From Marifrigoribacter sp965178585 (GTDB taxonomy: Bacteria; Bacteroidota; Bacteroidia; Flavobacteriales; Flavobacteriaceae), in the NCBI GenBank assembly GCA_965178585.1, contig OZ238267.1:186001-250000 (forward strand): 64,000 nucleotides of DNA, in the 5' to 3' direction. Numbering within the stretch: position 1 is the first letter of the stretch; every line of letters begins with the position of its first letter. The notes beneath the pieces were generated by a model. It was given only the letters and a program-made list of their open reading frames with translations, searched no databases and was not told the origin of the DNA. A program made the translations under genes and the position numbers. This document shows, one piece after another, positions 36,101 through 44,897 of this stretch.

Positions 36101-37237
36101 GCTAATTTAAGGACTAATATGCCAAATATTCAAATTTCAAGTTATTCATATAAACCTATGATTGGAGTAAGTACTATAATCGATCCTTTAGATAATAAAA
36201 TCACCTATAAATACGATGAAAATCACCGTTTAAAATATATTCTTGATAAAAATGATAAGGTAATTAGTGAAAACACCTATAATTATGGTGATGGATCTGA
36301 GCTTATTTTAACAGGAGGGGTCATTATCACTAATCTCGAAGGATTTGACAATAATGGATATTTTATAGACTTTGAAATTGATCCAAGCACTATTAGTCCT
36401 TCAGGATCTGGTCCCTATAACTATTTATGGGAAAGTAGTAATGGAACCATTAACACAAATAGTTCAAATACAGTAAGAGTTTACTTTGATTGTTTAGGTT
36501 TAAATGGTGCCCCCTTACAAGTTACTTGTAGAATATCAGATGTGGCAGAGAATTATTATCATTTAAACAGAGCAACTTCAGTCATCCCTGAGCTATGTAC
36601 TATTACGGCTGATATTTCTTATGATATTGATCATTCTAATAATATTATTGATTTTTCTTTAGAAAATGTTTCAGGGGGAGGCACTAATAACACCTATACC
36701 TACAATTGGGAAATAGCTTCGAATCCTTCAACTGGTTTTTCATTAGTAAGTGCCAGTAATCTTGATTATTTTCAAGTAGGTTACAATTGTAATGTTACTC
36801 AGTCAACATTAAGTGTGTATTGTACTATAACTGATGGAGTAAATGAAACAATTCTTTATAAATCGGTTACTCAATCCGTTCCTCCAATGTGTCAAATTTA
36901 TGCGACAAACGGCCCTAATGTTGATCTTATAGGAGGTGCAACCAGTAAAATATTGAAATTCAGTATTGATGTGGCTGGTGGTGTTGCAGGAGAGTATACT
37001 TATATATGGGATAATTTTGGAATTTCAAGTAACGCAGATTATTTACCTCAAGGAATTTATAATAATGTTGAATATCCATATCAAGATCAAGATGGTAATT
37101 ATTTTATCAGATATGAATGTTACGGATCAGGGAATATTACGGTTTCTGCATCTGTAAGGGTAATACATGCCAATGGAAGTTTTATAGATGAAGATTTAAA
37201 TCCAACAACAGTATCAGGCTCTTGTTCACAACAATAA
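33125..37237 (+). CDS. giant secreted YD-repeat/RHS-type protein A1 with C-terminal Ig/PKD-like domains
   Basis: This 1370-residue protein has a Sec signal peptide (MKIRLLIVVLLLSINTYGQ) and an N-terminal block found in RHS-related proteins of Flavobacteriia (VSVPNSPEAEAFEKYGNVDV then TPNISVPLYTIKGRELDIPI). YD-type segments close the main part (ITYKYDENHRLKYILDKND, about residue 1030). Three Ig/PKD-like domains follow at about 1060-1370 (NYLWESSNG, YNWEIASNPSTG, YIWDNFGISS). Protein A2 (58976) lacks that last part. It has no T9SS tail, so another export route, perhaps the neighbouring type II-like machine, is suggested. It is followed 14 bp on by B1. Confidence 0.8.
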   Translation: MKIRLLIVVLLLSINTYGQEQQDDNSIANQFSKIVSVPNSPEAEAFEKYGNVDVNLHTGTPNISVPLYTIKGRELDIPISLTYDASGIKVDQVATNVGLGWNLNAGGRVSLQAKGLSDYYHSIAGNGYSSVRDQSTRDNIIKYSDNQYLEGANKDFTLNTNDVDFALSEVEDFYNFLEAVNLVQIDAEQDYYSVNILSLNETLYFDIESDPYKPKALNNKNIKVEYWLSGGAPPFDILGWKIIDQEGTQYFFGGITDGLTPYAGYNTGNNIEKTYRVDYNGDQGNNPITNLVSQYNNSWLVNKIISKNGKDVYYFSYTENPEFNSSEVPSIISQMTTHKKLCFFGSETEFEGKNIIPNNINVNSVSSKTTQQFISSIIHNGKEVLKFDFQDRDDLKNGVNKAVSGLKTYEDYNQDQTVIDKVNLNYNYFGTSLPQYPNDFYNIRLKLDKVIFDQGTEGENNYAFTYKSPHLIPNRTSFQRDTLGYYNGKANPTPFATYNDIGQGNLPYVLPGGDRSSSEHYTKIGVIEKIYYPTGGYSEFEFENHSDGVDIFPGLRIQSILNYSNTVNLASKKIYEYGNVYKPLEGKFDFVIDTQPTIPPPPSNNDNNACDEPSILYRYAFPPNISSGNYVSYYQVTEKLLDENNQPNGYTLYDFNNSKKGWQPALGAPPFEQYYYSSFKHGKLASKEVYNKDGNIVAKSTIEYTEDEDGDTEAFKTSKAMMFNMDQMAIQKFIKLEKQNNSVWVTKEDIIYTGNGGYTYPSYCNIPSPDPDVRCIPLLEKAPLQKLPIYINGYAGGVTKETKTEYFNGGNVSIVTDNQYSVDGTMKLINTINSIGNSKKIKKTYTYPQDISNPSSAQLELIEQNKTSIPLITETRMIDDSNNSEEILSTQEVEYELWNNDEFVLPKYVKTAKGDITTNNPLETRIIYQQYDQLGNPVDILLSNGAHTSYIWTFGGKHVAAKLENTLYSSISNSDKTAINNATNESNLNIALANLRTNMPNIQISSYSYKPMIGVSTIIDPLDNKITYKYDENHRLKYILDKNDKVISENTYNYGDGSELILTGGVIITNLEGFDNNGYFIDFEIDPSTISPSGSGPYNYLWESSNGTINTNSSNTVRVYFDCLGLNGAPLQVTCRISDVAENYYHLNRATSVIPELCTITADISYDIDHSNNIIDFSLENVSGGGTNNTYTYNWEIASNPSTGFSLVSASNLDYFQVGYNCNVTQSTLSVYCTITDGVNETILYKSVTQSVPPMCQIYATNGPNVDLIGGATSKILKFSIDVAGGVAGEYTYIWDNFGISSNADYLPQGIYNNVEYPYQDQDGNYFIRYECYGSGNITVSASVRVIHANGSFIDEDLNPTTVSGSCSQQ

Positions 37238-37251
37238 TAAAAAATAGCATT

Positions 37252-40200
37252 ATGAAAAACATCGTATATATAATATTATTAAGCGCTTTTGTTTCCTTTT
37301 CACAAACAACAACAACAGATAACAAGAATTTTGTATTAACAACTTCTTATCAAATTCCTCTTGATCAAAACCAAGTTGAGATTCTTACGAATGATTCTCA
37401 AGAAAATGATTTAAAGATAGAGTCTATTTCTTATATAGATGGACTAGGTAGGCCTTTGCAAAATATTGCAATTCGAGCAGGTAAGGATAATGAGGATATT
37501 ATTACTCCTATAGTCTATGATCAGTTAGGAAGAATACCAAAAGAATATTTACCTTACCCTAAACCAACAATTGAGAGTGGTAAATATATAATTGACCCTT
37601 TAGGTGATTTAGATACTTACTATGAAAATAATTTTTCAGAAGATTCTGGACCAAATTCAGGAGAAATAAACCCCTATTCTGAAAAACGATTTGAAAACTC
37701 ACCTTTAAATAGAGTTTTAGAACAAGGCGCTCCGGGTTGGGATTGGAAAATCAATGATAATTTTAATGATGATACAGATCATACTATAAAGCATTATTTC
37801 CAAACAAATTCTTCATCGGAAGTAAAATACTTTTTTGTAAATTTTGATAGTAGTACAGAAGATCCTGAATTAAAAAATAATGGATTTTACAGTTCTGGAG
37901 AATTGTATAAAACGGTAACCAAAGATGAAAATTGGCAACCTAGTGATGGAATCTATGGAATTACATATGAGTTTAAGAACAAATCAGGACAAGTAGTTTT
38001 AAAACGTTCTTCTGTATTTGATGCTTCAAAAACAGATCAAGATCCTAACTACCACGACACCTATTATATCTATGATGATTTTGGTAACTTAACTTATGTT
38101 TTATCTCCAGAGGCATCTGAAAATATAATTAAATCTAATGGTCAAATTGATGGTAATGTTTTAAATGAATTAGCTTACCAATACAAATATGATCATCGTA
38201 ACAGATTAATCGAAAAGAAGATCCCAGGTAAAGGATGGGAATACATACTTTATAACAAACTGGATTTACCCGTTATGACACAAGATTCCATTCAAAGAAC
38301 TAAAAACGAATGGAATTTCACTAAATACGATGCCTTGGGTAGAGTTGCTTATACAGGAATTTCTAAAAGTTATCATCCTAAACATCATATTAAAAACCTT
38401 TTAATAAATGCTGGGACACAATACGAATCTCAAACTAATACTTCTATTCAGGTTGGCTCTACCGACCAAACCAATATCTATTATACCTACAATACGTCGG
38501 TGTCTGAAATTGGAGATGTAACCATATTGACAGTTAATTATTATGACGACTATATAGATATGGATTCTTTAACATTACCATCTACTGTGTTTTCAAAAGG
38601 AACTTTAAGTCAACCCAAAGGACTACCAACCGTATCAAAAATAAGAGTGCTAGGAACAACAGATTGGATAACTTCTCTAACAGGATATGATGAAAAAGGA
38701 CGTGTATTAATAACAAGATCGAAAAATAATTATTTAGACACCTATGATTACACGGCTAACATCTTAGATTTTACAGGAAAAGTAACTCAGAGTTTAACAT
38801 CGCATAGTAAAACTGGAAACCCTACTATAAATACTAGTGATTATTTCACTTACGATCATATGGGTAGATTACTTACCCATAAACAAAAAATAAATAGTGA
38901 AGATGTACAACTTATAGCTTCTAATGTTTATGATGAGTTAGGCCAATTAGTTGTAAAAGGCGTTGGTGGAATATCGATGTTAGATGGTTATACAGGCCTA
39001 ACCAATGTAGATGTTTCTAGCCAGGGTGTTATTACCAATACCTATACTGGTGGAGGAAGTGCAACTTGGCAATCACTTTTAAAGACATTAGGAGAGATTC
39101 CACCTGAATATGATGGTGGTATAGAATTAATTGTAGACCAAACCAATCAATTAACGCGATTTGGTTTAGTAAAAACCAATGGTATGAGTCTGAATCCTAA
39201 TGATTATTATGATTATGGATTGCAATTAGCAGCCGATGGAACAGTACATAGAATTAATGGAGGTACGAGTACGACATCTTTAGGTATTCCTTATGTGCAA
39301 GGAGATTTATTTAGAATAAAACGTGAGGGTCAGTCTATAGAGTTTTATCATAACAATACACATTTAACAGGTGCATCAATTAGTCTATCACAAACTGAAT
39401 TTGAAGCTCCATTGGCAGGAAAACTGTCATTTTCAGGTCCCGCAGGAGGAAGTGTTAGTAATTTAAATTTTTTCAGCCCTGAAACTAATAACACTCTTCA
39501 AACTGTAAATTATGATTATAATATAAGAGGATGGCTTACAGATATTAACGATGTAGATGCTGTAGTAAATGAGAAAAAAAATGAAATAGATGTGTATAAC
39601 GATTTGTTTAATTTCAGAATCAATTATAATCGAATTGAAGGAAATAATAATGGAACACCGCTTTATAATGGTAATATTGCTCAAACACTTTGGAGAACAA
39701 AGAGTAATGATCAGCAATTAAGATCTTATAATTATGTTTACGATAATTTAAACAGAATTAAAGAAGCTATAGGTTATAAAGGTTTAGATCTTAATAGTAT
39801 GATTGCAAATATTTCTCACGATGTAAGTGGAATATCTTATGATTTAAATGGAAATATAGGAAGCCTAATTAGAAAAGGGATTATTAGCCAATCATCACCT
39901 ATATCAACTTGGGATAATCTTACCTATACTTATAATGGCACCAATAAATTATTAAAAGTAGAAGATCTAGGAACTACAGAAGGATTTAAAGATGGTATTA
40001 ATTCTGGAAATGATTATGAATATGATGCTAATGGTAATATGATAAAAGATGAGAATAAAAATATTACCAACATCACTTATAACCATTTAAATCTCCCAAC
40101 TCAAGTAACCATTCTTGAAAATGGAATAGGAGGGTATATTGATTATGTATACGATGCAACAGGAGTAAAAATAAAAAAGACATTTACTGAAACAGGCGTA

Positions 40201-41370
40201 AACCCAGTTCCAAAATCTACTGAATATGCAGGAAATTTCGTATATTCGGACAACGAATCTCAAGGAACAATGCAATTAGAATTCTTTAATCATCCAGAAG
40301 GATATATACAACCTGTAGGGGGTACTGCAAACTCTGTAAAAGTATTTCGTAAAGATGATACTGGAGGAGGAAGTACTGGTTATACAGGATTTAATTATGT
40401 ATATCAATATAAGGATCATTTAGGTAATATTAGATTATCTTATACAGATGCTGATGATAATCAAGTTATAGACTCTAGTAACGAGATAATTGAAGAATCT
40501 AATTACTATCCCTTCGGGTTGAAACAAAAGGGTTACAATAACGTAGTTCAAGGCGGAAATGGTTTAGCTCAGAACTATAAAACGTATCAAGGACAAGAAA
40601 TAAATGAAGACCTTAGCTACAATATGCTCGAATTTAGATATCGTCATTATGATCCTGCAATAGGTAGATTTGTAACAATAGATCCATTAGCAGAAGACTA
40701 TACTTATAATTCTCCTTATGCGTTTCAAGAAAATAAACTTGGGATGGGTGTTGAACTTGAAGGAGCGGAACTATTGCCTGGTCAAGTTGCCCAATATGTT
40801 GCTATAAAAGCCTCTGAATTCAATTCAAATGTTGCGGGTGCAAGAAGTAAATTAGGAGAAGCTGTTGGAAATAGAGTCGAAGCATTAAAAACTGGTAAAG
40901 AGAGAAGCAACGCCACTGTTGCTACCAGTGGAATTAATGTAAATCAAGTTCAAGATGCTTCAAATATTAGTGAGTCGGTTAATACTATCGTAAGCGAGGC
41001 TGGAAATACGGCAAAAGATGTTACTAGAGATTTAGCAAATGGTATGGAAACTACTGGTGACGGTATAACTGCTGTAGGGATTGTTACAGTACAACCTGAA
41101 ATAGTTGCTGTCGGTGAAGCAATAAGTACGACTGGAACTGCTATGAACGTTGGGCTAGATTTATTAGAAGGTAAACCACCTATGCAAATTGCGGCAGAAC
41201 GAGCGCCAAGTATAGTTATTGGCAAGCTTGGAAAAGAAGCTGTAAAGGCAACCCGTAATGTAAATGGCGGACCAGATGGAAATGAAGTAACAGAAACAAT
41301 TATTAAAGCTCATGAAAAAGTATATGAGAAAATTGTTGATGAAGTGAAAACAACAACTGGTAATCAGTAA
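37252..41370 (+). CDS. giant RHS-repeat protein B1 (DUF6443-like) with variable C-terminus
   Basis: Starting at the ATG at 37252 (MKNIVYIILLSAFVSFSQ, a signal peptide) the protein has about 1372 residues. The N-terminus (ESISYIDGLGRPLQNIAIRA) fits DUF6443. Many YD repeats follow, and the RHS-associated core lies near the end (YPFGLKQKGYNN, then RYRHYDPAIGRFVTIDPLAE). The last 230 residues after the core are unique and mostly helical, with Ala/Val/Thr-rich stretches, as expected for a polymorphic C-terminal domain; no toxin fold was recognised. It has no T9SS tail. Two small genes follow directly and could encode immunity proteins. Confidence 0.85.
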   Translation: MKNIVYIILLSAFVSFSQTTTTDNKNFVLTTSYQIPLDQNQVEILTNDSQENDLKIESISYIDGLGRPLQNIAIRAGKDNEDIITPIVYDQLGRIPKEYLPYPKPTIESGKYIIDPLGDLDTYYENNFSEDSGPNSGEINPYSEKRFENSPLNRVLEQGAPGWDWKINDNFNDDTDHTIKHYFQTNSSSEVKYFFVNFDSSTEDPELKNNGFYSSGELYKTVTKDENWQPSDGIYGITYEFKNKSGQVVLKRSSVFDASKTDQDPNYHDTYYIYDDFGNLTYVLSPEASENIIKSNGQIDGNVLNELAYQYKYDHRNRLIEKKIPGKGWEYILYNKLDLPVMTQDSIQRTKNEWNFTKYDALGRVAYTGISKSYHPKHHIKNLLINAGTQYESQTNTSIQVGSTDQTNIYYTYNTSVSEIGDVTILTVNYYDDYIDMDSLTLPSTVFSKGTLSQPKGLPTVSKIRVLGTTDWITSLTGYDEKGRVLITRSKNNYLDTYDYTANILDFTGKVTQSLTSHSKTGNPTINTSDYFTYDHMGRLLTHKQKINSEDVQLIASNVYDELGQLVVKGVGGISMLDGYTGLTNVDVSSQGVITNTYTGGGSATWQSLLKTLGEIPPEYDGGIELIVDQTNQLTRFGLVKTNGMSLNPNDYYDYGLQLAADGTVHRINGGTSTTSLGIPYVQGDLFRIKREGQSIEFYHNNTHLTGASISLSQTEFEAPLAGKLSFSGPAGGSVSNLNFFSPETNNTLQTVNYDYNIRGWLTDINDVDAVVNEKKNEIDVYNDLFNFRINYNRIEGNNNGTPLYNGNIAQTLWRTKSNDQQLRSYNYVYDNLNRIKEAIGYKGLDLNSMIANISHDVSGISYDLNGNIGSLIRKGIISQSSPISTWDNLTYTYNGTNKLLKVEDLGTTEGFKDGINSGNDYEYDANGNMIKDENKNITNITYNHLNLPTQVTILENGIGGYIDYVYDATGVKIKKTFTETGVNPVPKSTEYAGNFVYSDNESQGTMQLEFFNHPEGYIQPVGGTANSVKVFRKDDTGGGSTGYTGFNYVYQYKDHLGNIRLSYTDADDNQVIDSSNEIIEESNYYPFGLKQKGYNNVVQGGNGLAQNYKTYQGQEINEDLSYNMLEFRYRHYDPAIGRFVTIDPLAEDYTYNSPYAFQENKLGMGVELEGAELLPGQVAQYVAIKASEFNSNVAGARSKLGEAVGNRVEALKTGKERSNATVATSGINVNQVQDASNISESVNTIVSEAGNTAKDVTRDLANGMETTGDGITAVGIVTVQPEIVAVGEAISTTGTAMNVGLDLLEGKPPMQIAAERAPSIVIGKLGKEAVKATRNVNGGPDGNEVTETIIKAHEKVYEKIVDEVKTTTGNQ

Positions 41371-41377
41371 TAATAAT

Positions 41378-41581
41378 ATGGATGTTATTAATTTTATTGT
41401 AGGTGTATTATTGATTATTTTAGGTGTCGCACTCTACTTATATGAGAGTCAAAAAGTCAAAAAAGAAAAGAAAAATGATTATATGCTTAAATCATTTAAT
41501 ATTCAGATTTTTTTTGGAATAATTGTACTGATAATTGTTGGCATAGTACTTGTGTTTAGAGAACTTAAAACCTTATTTTAA
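41378..41581 (+). CDS. small two-TM protein downstream of RHS B1
   Basis: This 67-residue protein has two hydrophobic helices (VINFIVGVLLIILGVALYLY and IQIFFGIIVLIIVGIVLVF) separated by a Lys-rich cytoplasmic loop. It starts 7 bp after the RHS gene, and its stop overlaps the next ATG (TAATG). The position fits an immunity gene for a membrane-active C-terminal toxin, but nothing in the sequence proves it. Confidence 0.55.
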   Translation: MDVINFIVGVLLIILGVALYLYESQKVKKEKKNDYMLKSFNIQIFFGIIVLIIVGIVLVFRELKTLF

Positions 41582-42015
41582 TGAAATTTTTATTACCTAT
41601 ATTATTGTTTATTACAACATTCTCATTTTATGCCCAAGATTGTTATGGTCTAAAAGAGGGAGTCTTTGAAATGAAGAATGATTATGGGACAACGATAATT
41701 GAAAGACAAGGAAACTGGCAACTCGAAAAAAGTATCGAATATGGAGTTGTTTATCTTAATAAGATTGAAAAAATAAATGACTGCAAGTATAGTGTTTCAT
41801 TGTATAAGGTGATTGATAAAGGTAATCTCCCTGACCTTGGCTCATCGAATGTAGCTGTTACTGAAATTTTAAAAGTAGAAGGAAGTATATTTTATTTTAA
41901 AACTACACTTACAGATACAGGATTTGTATTAGAGGATAAATTTGTAAAAACACAAGATTTAGTTAGTAAAGAATTTGAAGAAATATTAGCTAAAGAAAAC
42001 ATACTAAAAGAATAA
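41581..42015 (+). CDS. small secreted protein downstream of RHS B1
   Basis: This 144-residue protein has a Sec signal peptide ending in FYAQ and a beta-rich mature part (YGVVYLNKIEKINDCKYSVS). No family recognised. It is coupled to the preceding small gene by a 1-base overlap and followed by a strong terminator at 42036-42066, so it ends the operon. It could act in the periplasm as an immunity or accessory protein of the RHS protein. Confidence 0.55.
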   Translation: MKFLLPILLFITTFSFYAQDCYGLKEGVFEMKNDYGTTIIERQGNWQLEKSIEYGVVYLNKIEKINDCKYSVSLYKVIDKGNLPDLGSSNVAVTEILKVEGSIFYFKTTLTDTGFVLEDKFVKTQDLVSKEFEEILAKENILKE

Positions 42016-42035
42016 ATATTTGAGATGTTTATAAG

Positions 42036-42066
42036 AAAAAGACTCATCCAAAAGATGGGTCTTTTT
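42036..42066. terminator. bidirectional rho-independent terminator
   Basis: AAAAAGACTCATC (42036-42048) pairs with GATGGGTCTTTTT (42054-42066). The T-runs on both strands allow it to serve the RHS operon (plus) and the convergent methylase fragment (minus). Confidence 0.7.
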
Positions 42067-42111
42067 TATTAGAATTATTTCAGCATAATTTATTTGAGGA
42101 AGTTTTGTTTT

Positions 42112-42672
42112 TTAAATTGGATAATTAGCTGTTAACATCTCTACTTTCCGTTTTCGAAGTTTTCCTTCCTGAGATTTTTTTGCAGAGAGTGGTTTGTCAA
42201 AGGATTGGCTAAACCATCCATTTTTATTAGTGTATTTTTCCAAGATATCAGACCTATAGGAACTGAGCAAAAAATTTCCTTTGATATTAGCTAGTGTATC
42301 AAGAAGCTTTTTATAATCATCCTCTGTATATCCAGAATAATGTCCCTGATTAGAATTTATATATGGCGGATCCACATAATGAAAAGCATCTTTGGCATCT
42401 CTACTTTCAATTACTTTTAGAGCATCGTTGTTTTCAATCTGTGTGTTCTCCAAACGCTTATAAATCGACTTATCAAAAACTAGTTTCTTATTCTGAAAAG
42501 CTTTGACTCTCTTTCCATATTTATCATATCCCCAAGAACCAATCTGGCAGGAAAATCCCATATTTGTTCCTACATAGAATGCCCAGGCACACTGCGTCTG
42601 AGAAAATAAATGAGGCATCCGATACATCGCCAAAGCAACGTAATATGTTGCAGTGCTATCTCTACGGTTATT
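42112..42672 (-). pseudogene. D12-class adenine-N6 DNA methyltransferase, N-terminus missing
   Basis: The frame is open from 42672 but has no proper start. It begins in the middle of the fold (RRDSTATYYVALAMYRMPHL) and carries QCAWAFYVGTNMGFS and the catalytic YVDPPYINS motif, then FLLSSYRSD, and ends normally (KRKVEMLTANYPI). The cofactor-binding FxGG half that should lie upstream is absent, so this is a remnant. The break falls at or near the inverted repeat at 42651. It was probably a stray modification gene of a mobile element. Confidence 0.75.
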
Positions 42673-42690
42673 TCACAATAACACATCCCC
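42651..42690. repeat. left arm of an inverted repeat bracketing 8 kb
   Basis: CAGTGCTATCTCTACG (42651-42666) is the exact reverse complement of 50699-50714, and similarity continues inward for about 24 bp more (15 of 24 matches). It starts abruptly inside the methylase remnant, as a transposon end would. Confidence 0.5.
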
Positions 42691-42810
42691 TATAAGGAAA
42701 TGTGTTAATAATAAGCCAATTACATAATATTTAAAAAATGTAGATGAGTCAATAAAAGAAAATTTAATAAGGCAGCTTTTCTTTTTTACTTTTTTGTTAA
42801 TTGATTATTT

Positions 42811-44100
42811 CTAATAACACACACTACAATTACTCCTCTTGTTTTGAACTAATCTTAGTTGTTTTTGTTCTTTAATTTTGTTTTTATACCTAGAAATATC
42901 AATAGTTAATCCATTTTGGGTTTCCCTTGGGGTATTTCCACCTAAACTCATTTGAGGACGAATATTATTGTAGATAGGAACAATCTCATCCATTATTTTA
43001 TAAAGATGATTTCCATCAAAGATTTCTTTGGGATACAGAAATTGATGTTTTATAACTTTATTTATGGATTCGATCATAGAATTAGAAAAAATCACATCTT
43101 TTTGAGCAATAAGGTGTTTGATGAAGATATTAGAAGAATCTATAAAACTAGATACTGTTGTATTTACATTTTCACTACCACCATCTGTTAAGAATTCTAT
43201 TTTATCGGGATGGTATTTTAAACAGGCATCTTGTAGTAAAGATTTGATAGCAACTCCAGAAGAATATTTTTCAATCTTATAACCAAAAATCATTTTAGAA
43301 TAATGGTCAATAAGAAAATGAATATAATGTTTAACATTATCCATTGTCTTAAAAATAGTAACATCACAACACCATATTTGGTTTGGTCTGGTTGTTTTAA
43401 CTGGATTATAATCATCTGATTTATTTCGTCTGGATCTATTTTTAAAACCAAGCAACCTACAATATTTATAAAATGTTGAAATTCCACAATTTATATTTTC
43501 ATCTCTCAATCCCTTTATATATACCGAGGATTTAGACCAAAATTTGTAATTGATATTGGTCATATACATTTTGATAGCATTTACCTCCATTGGTAAAAGT
43601 TGATTTGAATATCTTCTAGTACACCATTTAAAATAAGAAGATTCACATTGGTGAATAAGGATGGATTTGTAGTTTTCGAAAGTACTTCTAGAGATATTAA
43701 ATACTTTAAGTGCTTTATTGATAGGAATGATATCTTTTACTTGTTCAATGGTATCAACAATAATTTCTTTCTGTTGTTTAATAACCTTCTTTATCCCTTT
43801 AACTTTTGAGATTACCTCGTGTAATGCATCACAAAGCTTAAAATAACCTTGATTTATTCTTTTAATATTTGATGATTGATTGATGCGTTTAATAAGTTCG
43901 ATTTCTTGATTAATGTACTCAGAGACCTGACAGCCTACATATTTATCCTGATCTTCATTTTTCCATCTAGAAGCATTAGAAGATGGAACTAAGTCTTTAA
44001 TATACTTTGGGAGTGTATTTTCAAGATTATTTCTGTAATAATGTTTAACTGTGGTATCCCAAGAGTTTCTTTGTGTAGATATTACTTTCACAGGCCTCAT
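42811..44100 (-). CDS. DDE (rve) transposase, IS3/IS481-like
   Basis: From the ATG at 44100 (MRPVKVISTQRNSWDTTVKH) the protein has about 429 residues. An N-terminal helix-turn-helix-like part contains IPINKALKVFNISRSTFENY, and a C-terminal integrase core has Asp246 (CCDVT), Asp306 (FLTDGG) and Glu344 (SMIESINK). The 60 and 38 residue spacings are usual for the DDE class. The end (NNIRPQMSLGGNTPRE) is typical. A longer frame from a TTG at 44145 exists but adds nothing conserved. The gene is intact. I could not define its terminal repeats; a small AACACAT/ATGTGTT inverted pair lies downstream near 42680-42706. Confidence 0.85.
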   Translation of the reverse strand: MRPVKVISTQRNSWDTTVKHYYRNNLENTLPKYIKDLVPSSNASRWKNEDQDKYVGCQVSEYINQEIELIKRINQSSNIKRINQGYFKLCDALHEVISKVKGIKKVIKQQKEIIVDTIEQVKDIIPINKALKVFNISRSTFENYKSILIHQCESSYFKWCTRRYSNQLLPMEVNAIKMYMTNINYKFWSKSSVYIKGLRDENINCGISTFYKYCRLLGFKNRSRRNKSDDYNPVKTTRPNQIWCCDVTIFKTMDNVKHYIHFLIDHYSKMIFGYKIEKYSSGVAIKSLLQDACLKYHPDKIEFLTDGGSENVNTTVSSFIDSSNIFIKHLIAQKDVIFSNSMIESINKVIKHQFLYPKEIFDGNHLYKIMDEIVPIYNNIRPQMSLGGNTPRETQNGLTIDISRYKNKIKEQKQLRLVQNKRSNCSVCY

Positions 44101-44133
44101 AAAATTAATTTGAGTGCTCGAAAATAATTGCAA

Positions 44134-44193
44134 CTTTTTTACCAAAACATATTAGGGTACTACATTTCATAAAAAGAGTTGTGCTTAATTTTA
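44134..44193 (+). promoter_or_regulatory. conserved promoter block, copy 2
   Basis: The first 29 bp (44134-44162) are identical to 33025-33053, including CCAAAACATATTAGGGTAC. TAATTTTA starts at 44186, again 27 bp after AGGGT. The block precedes the second secretion gene block (first gene at 44222). The IS gene starts immediately left of it. Confidence 0.75.
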
Positions 44194-44221
44194 CATTGTC
44201 ATTAACACAAAAGCATTTTTT

Positions 44222-44893
44222 TTGAAATCAATTATTGCTATCCTACTTATTGTTGCTACTTCTTGTGGTACCATAAAATATAAAAACACTACAGAGAATA
44301 ATTTACCAGAATTAGGTACCCTGGGTGTTTTTACTAATTATGCTTTTGAAAAAGATCATCAAGCAAAAACGGTTGTCCATTTATCCAAAGGTGTCCGACT
44401 TAATTATACAGAAATTAAGGTTTCAGAAAGAAAACTGTTTAATAAAAAAGATTCTCTAAGCCCAATTGAAAAGGATAGCACTTTAATTTCTTTGGAAATA
44501 CTAGATAAAGTTTCTCTTATTAATCAAATTAATGCCGATCAAGAAATAATAAAATACATCAGCCCTAATAGCAGTAACAAAGTCGTTTCTCAAGTAACCA
44601 TTCACTTTTTAGATAAAGAGCTTACTGCCATTAAAAAAGCAGATGAAATTTATTTAATTCAAAACAAACAAAACACTTTATCTCTAGAGCTTAGAAAAGA
44701 TAATAAAGTTTTTGATCAAATTGAGTTCTCAAGTGGAACCATCACCAGTTTTAAAGCTTTAGAGCTATGTTGGGGACAAAATAAAAGAAGAGATATTGAA
44801 ATTTTTGATTTAGTACCACCTGGAACCAGTTGTGGTGATGGCACCTATAAATCTGCAAAAAAAGTAAAAAAGAAAAATGAATTTAAATTTTAG
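44222..44893 (+). CDS. lipoprotein, first gene of second secretion block
   Basis: This 223-residue protein starts at a TTG (MKSIIAILLIVATSCGTIKY), with lipobox Cys15. The mature part has no recognised domain and is rich in Lys and Ser; two Cys near the end (LCWGQN and GTSCGDG) may pair. It heads the plus-strand secretion block under the conserved promoter. A pilotin-like or envelope-anchoring role for the secretin is conceivable from position only. Confidence 0.6.
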   Translation: MKSIIAILLIVATSCGTIKYKNTTENNLPELGTLGVFTNYAFEKDHQAKTVVHLSKGVRLNYTEIKVSERKLFNKKDSLSPIEKDSTLISLEILDKVSLINQINADQEIIKYISPNSSNKVVSQVTIHFLDKELTAIKKADEIYLIQNKQNTLSLELRKDNKVFDQIEFSSGTITSFKALELCWGQNKRRDIEIFDLVPPGTSCGDGTYKSAKKVKKKNEFKF

Positions 44894-44897
44894 TTGG

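Noticed and set aside
37222..37251. upstream TTG start for RHS B1
   Set aside because: It overlaps the end of A1 and would bury the signal peptide; the ATG at 37252 starts a clean signal sequence.
39463..40275. antisense ORFs inside RHS B1
   Set aside because: They mirror the repeat codons of the giant gene and are rich in Ile/Ser; shadows.
44101..44145. extended transposase start at TTG 44145
   Set aside because: It would run into the conserved promoter block; the ATG at 44100 begins the conserved-looking part.
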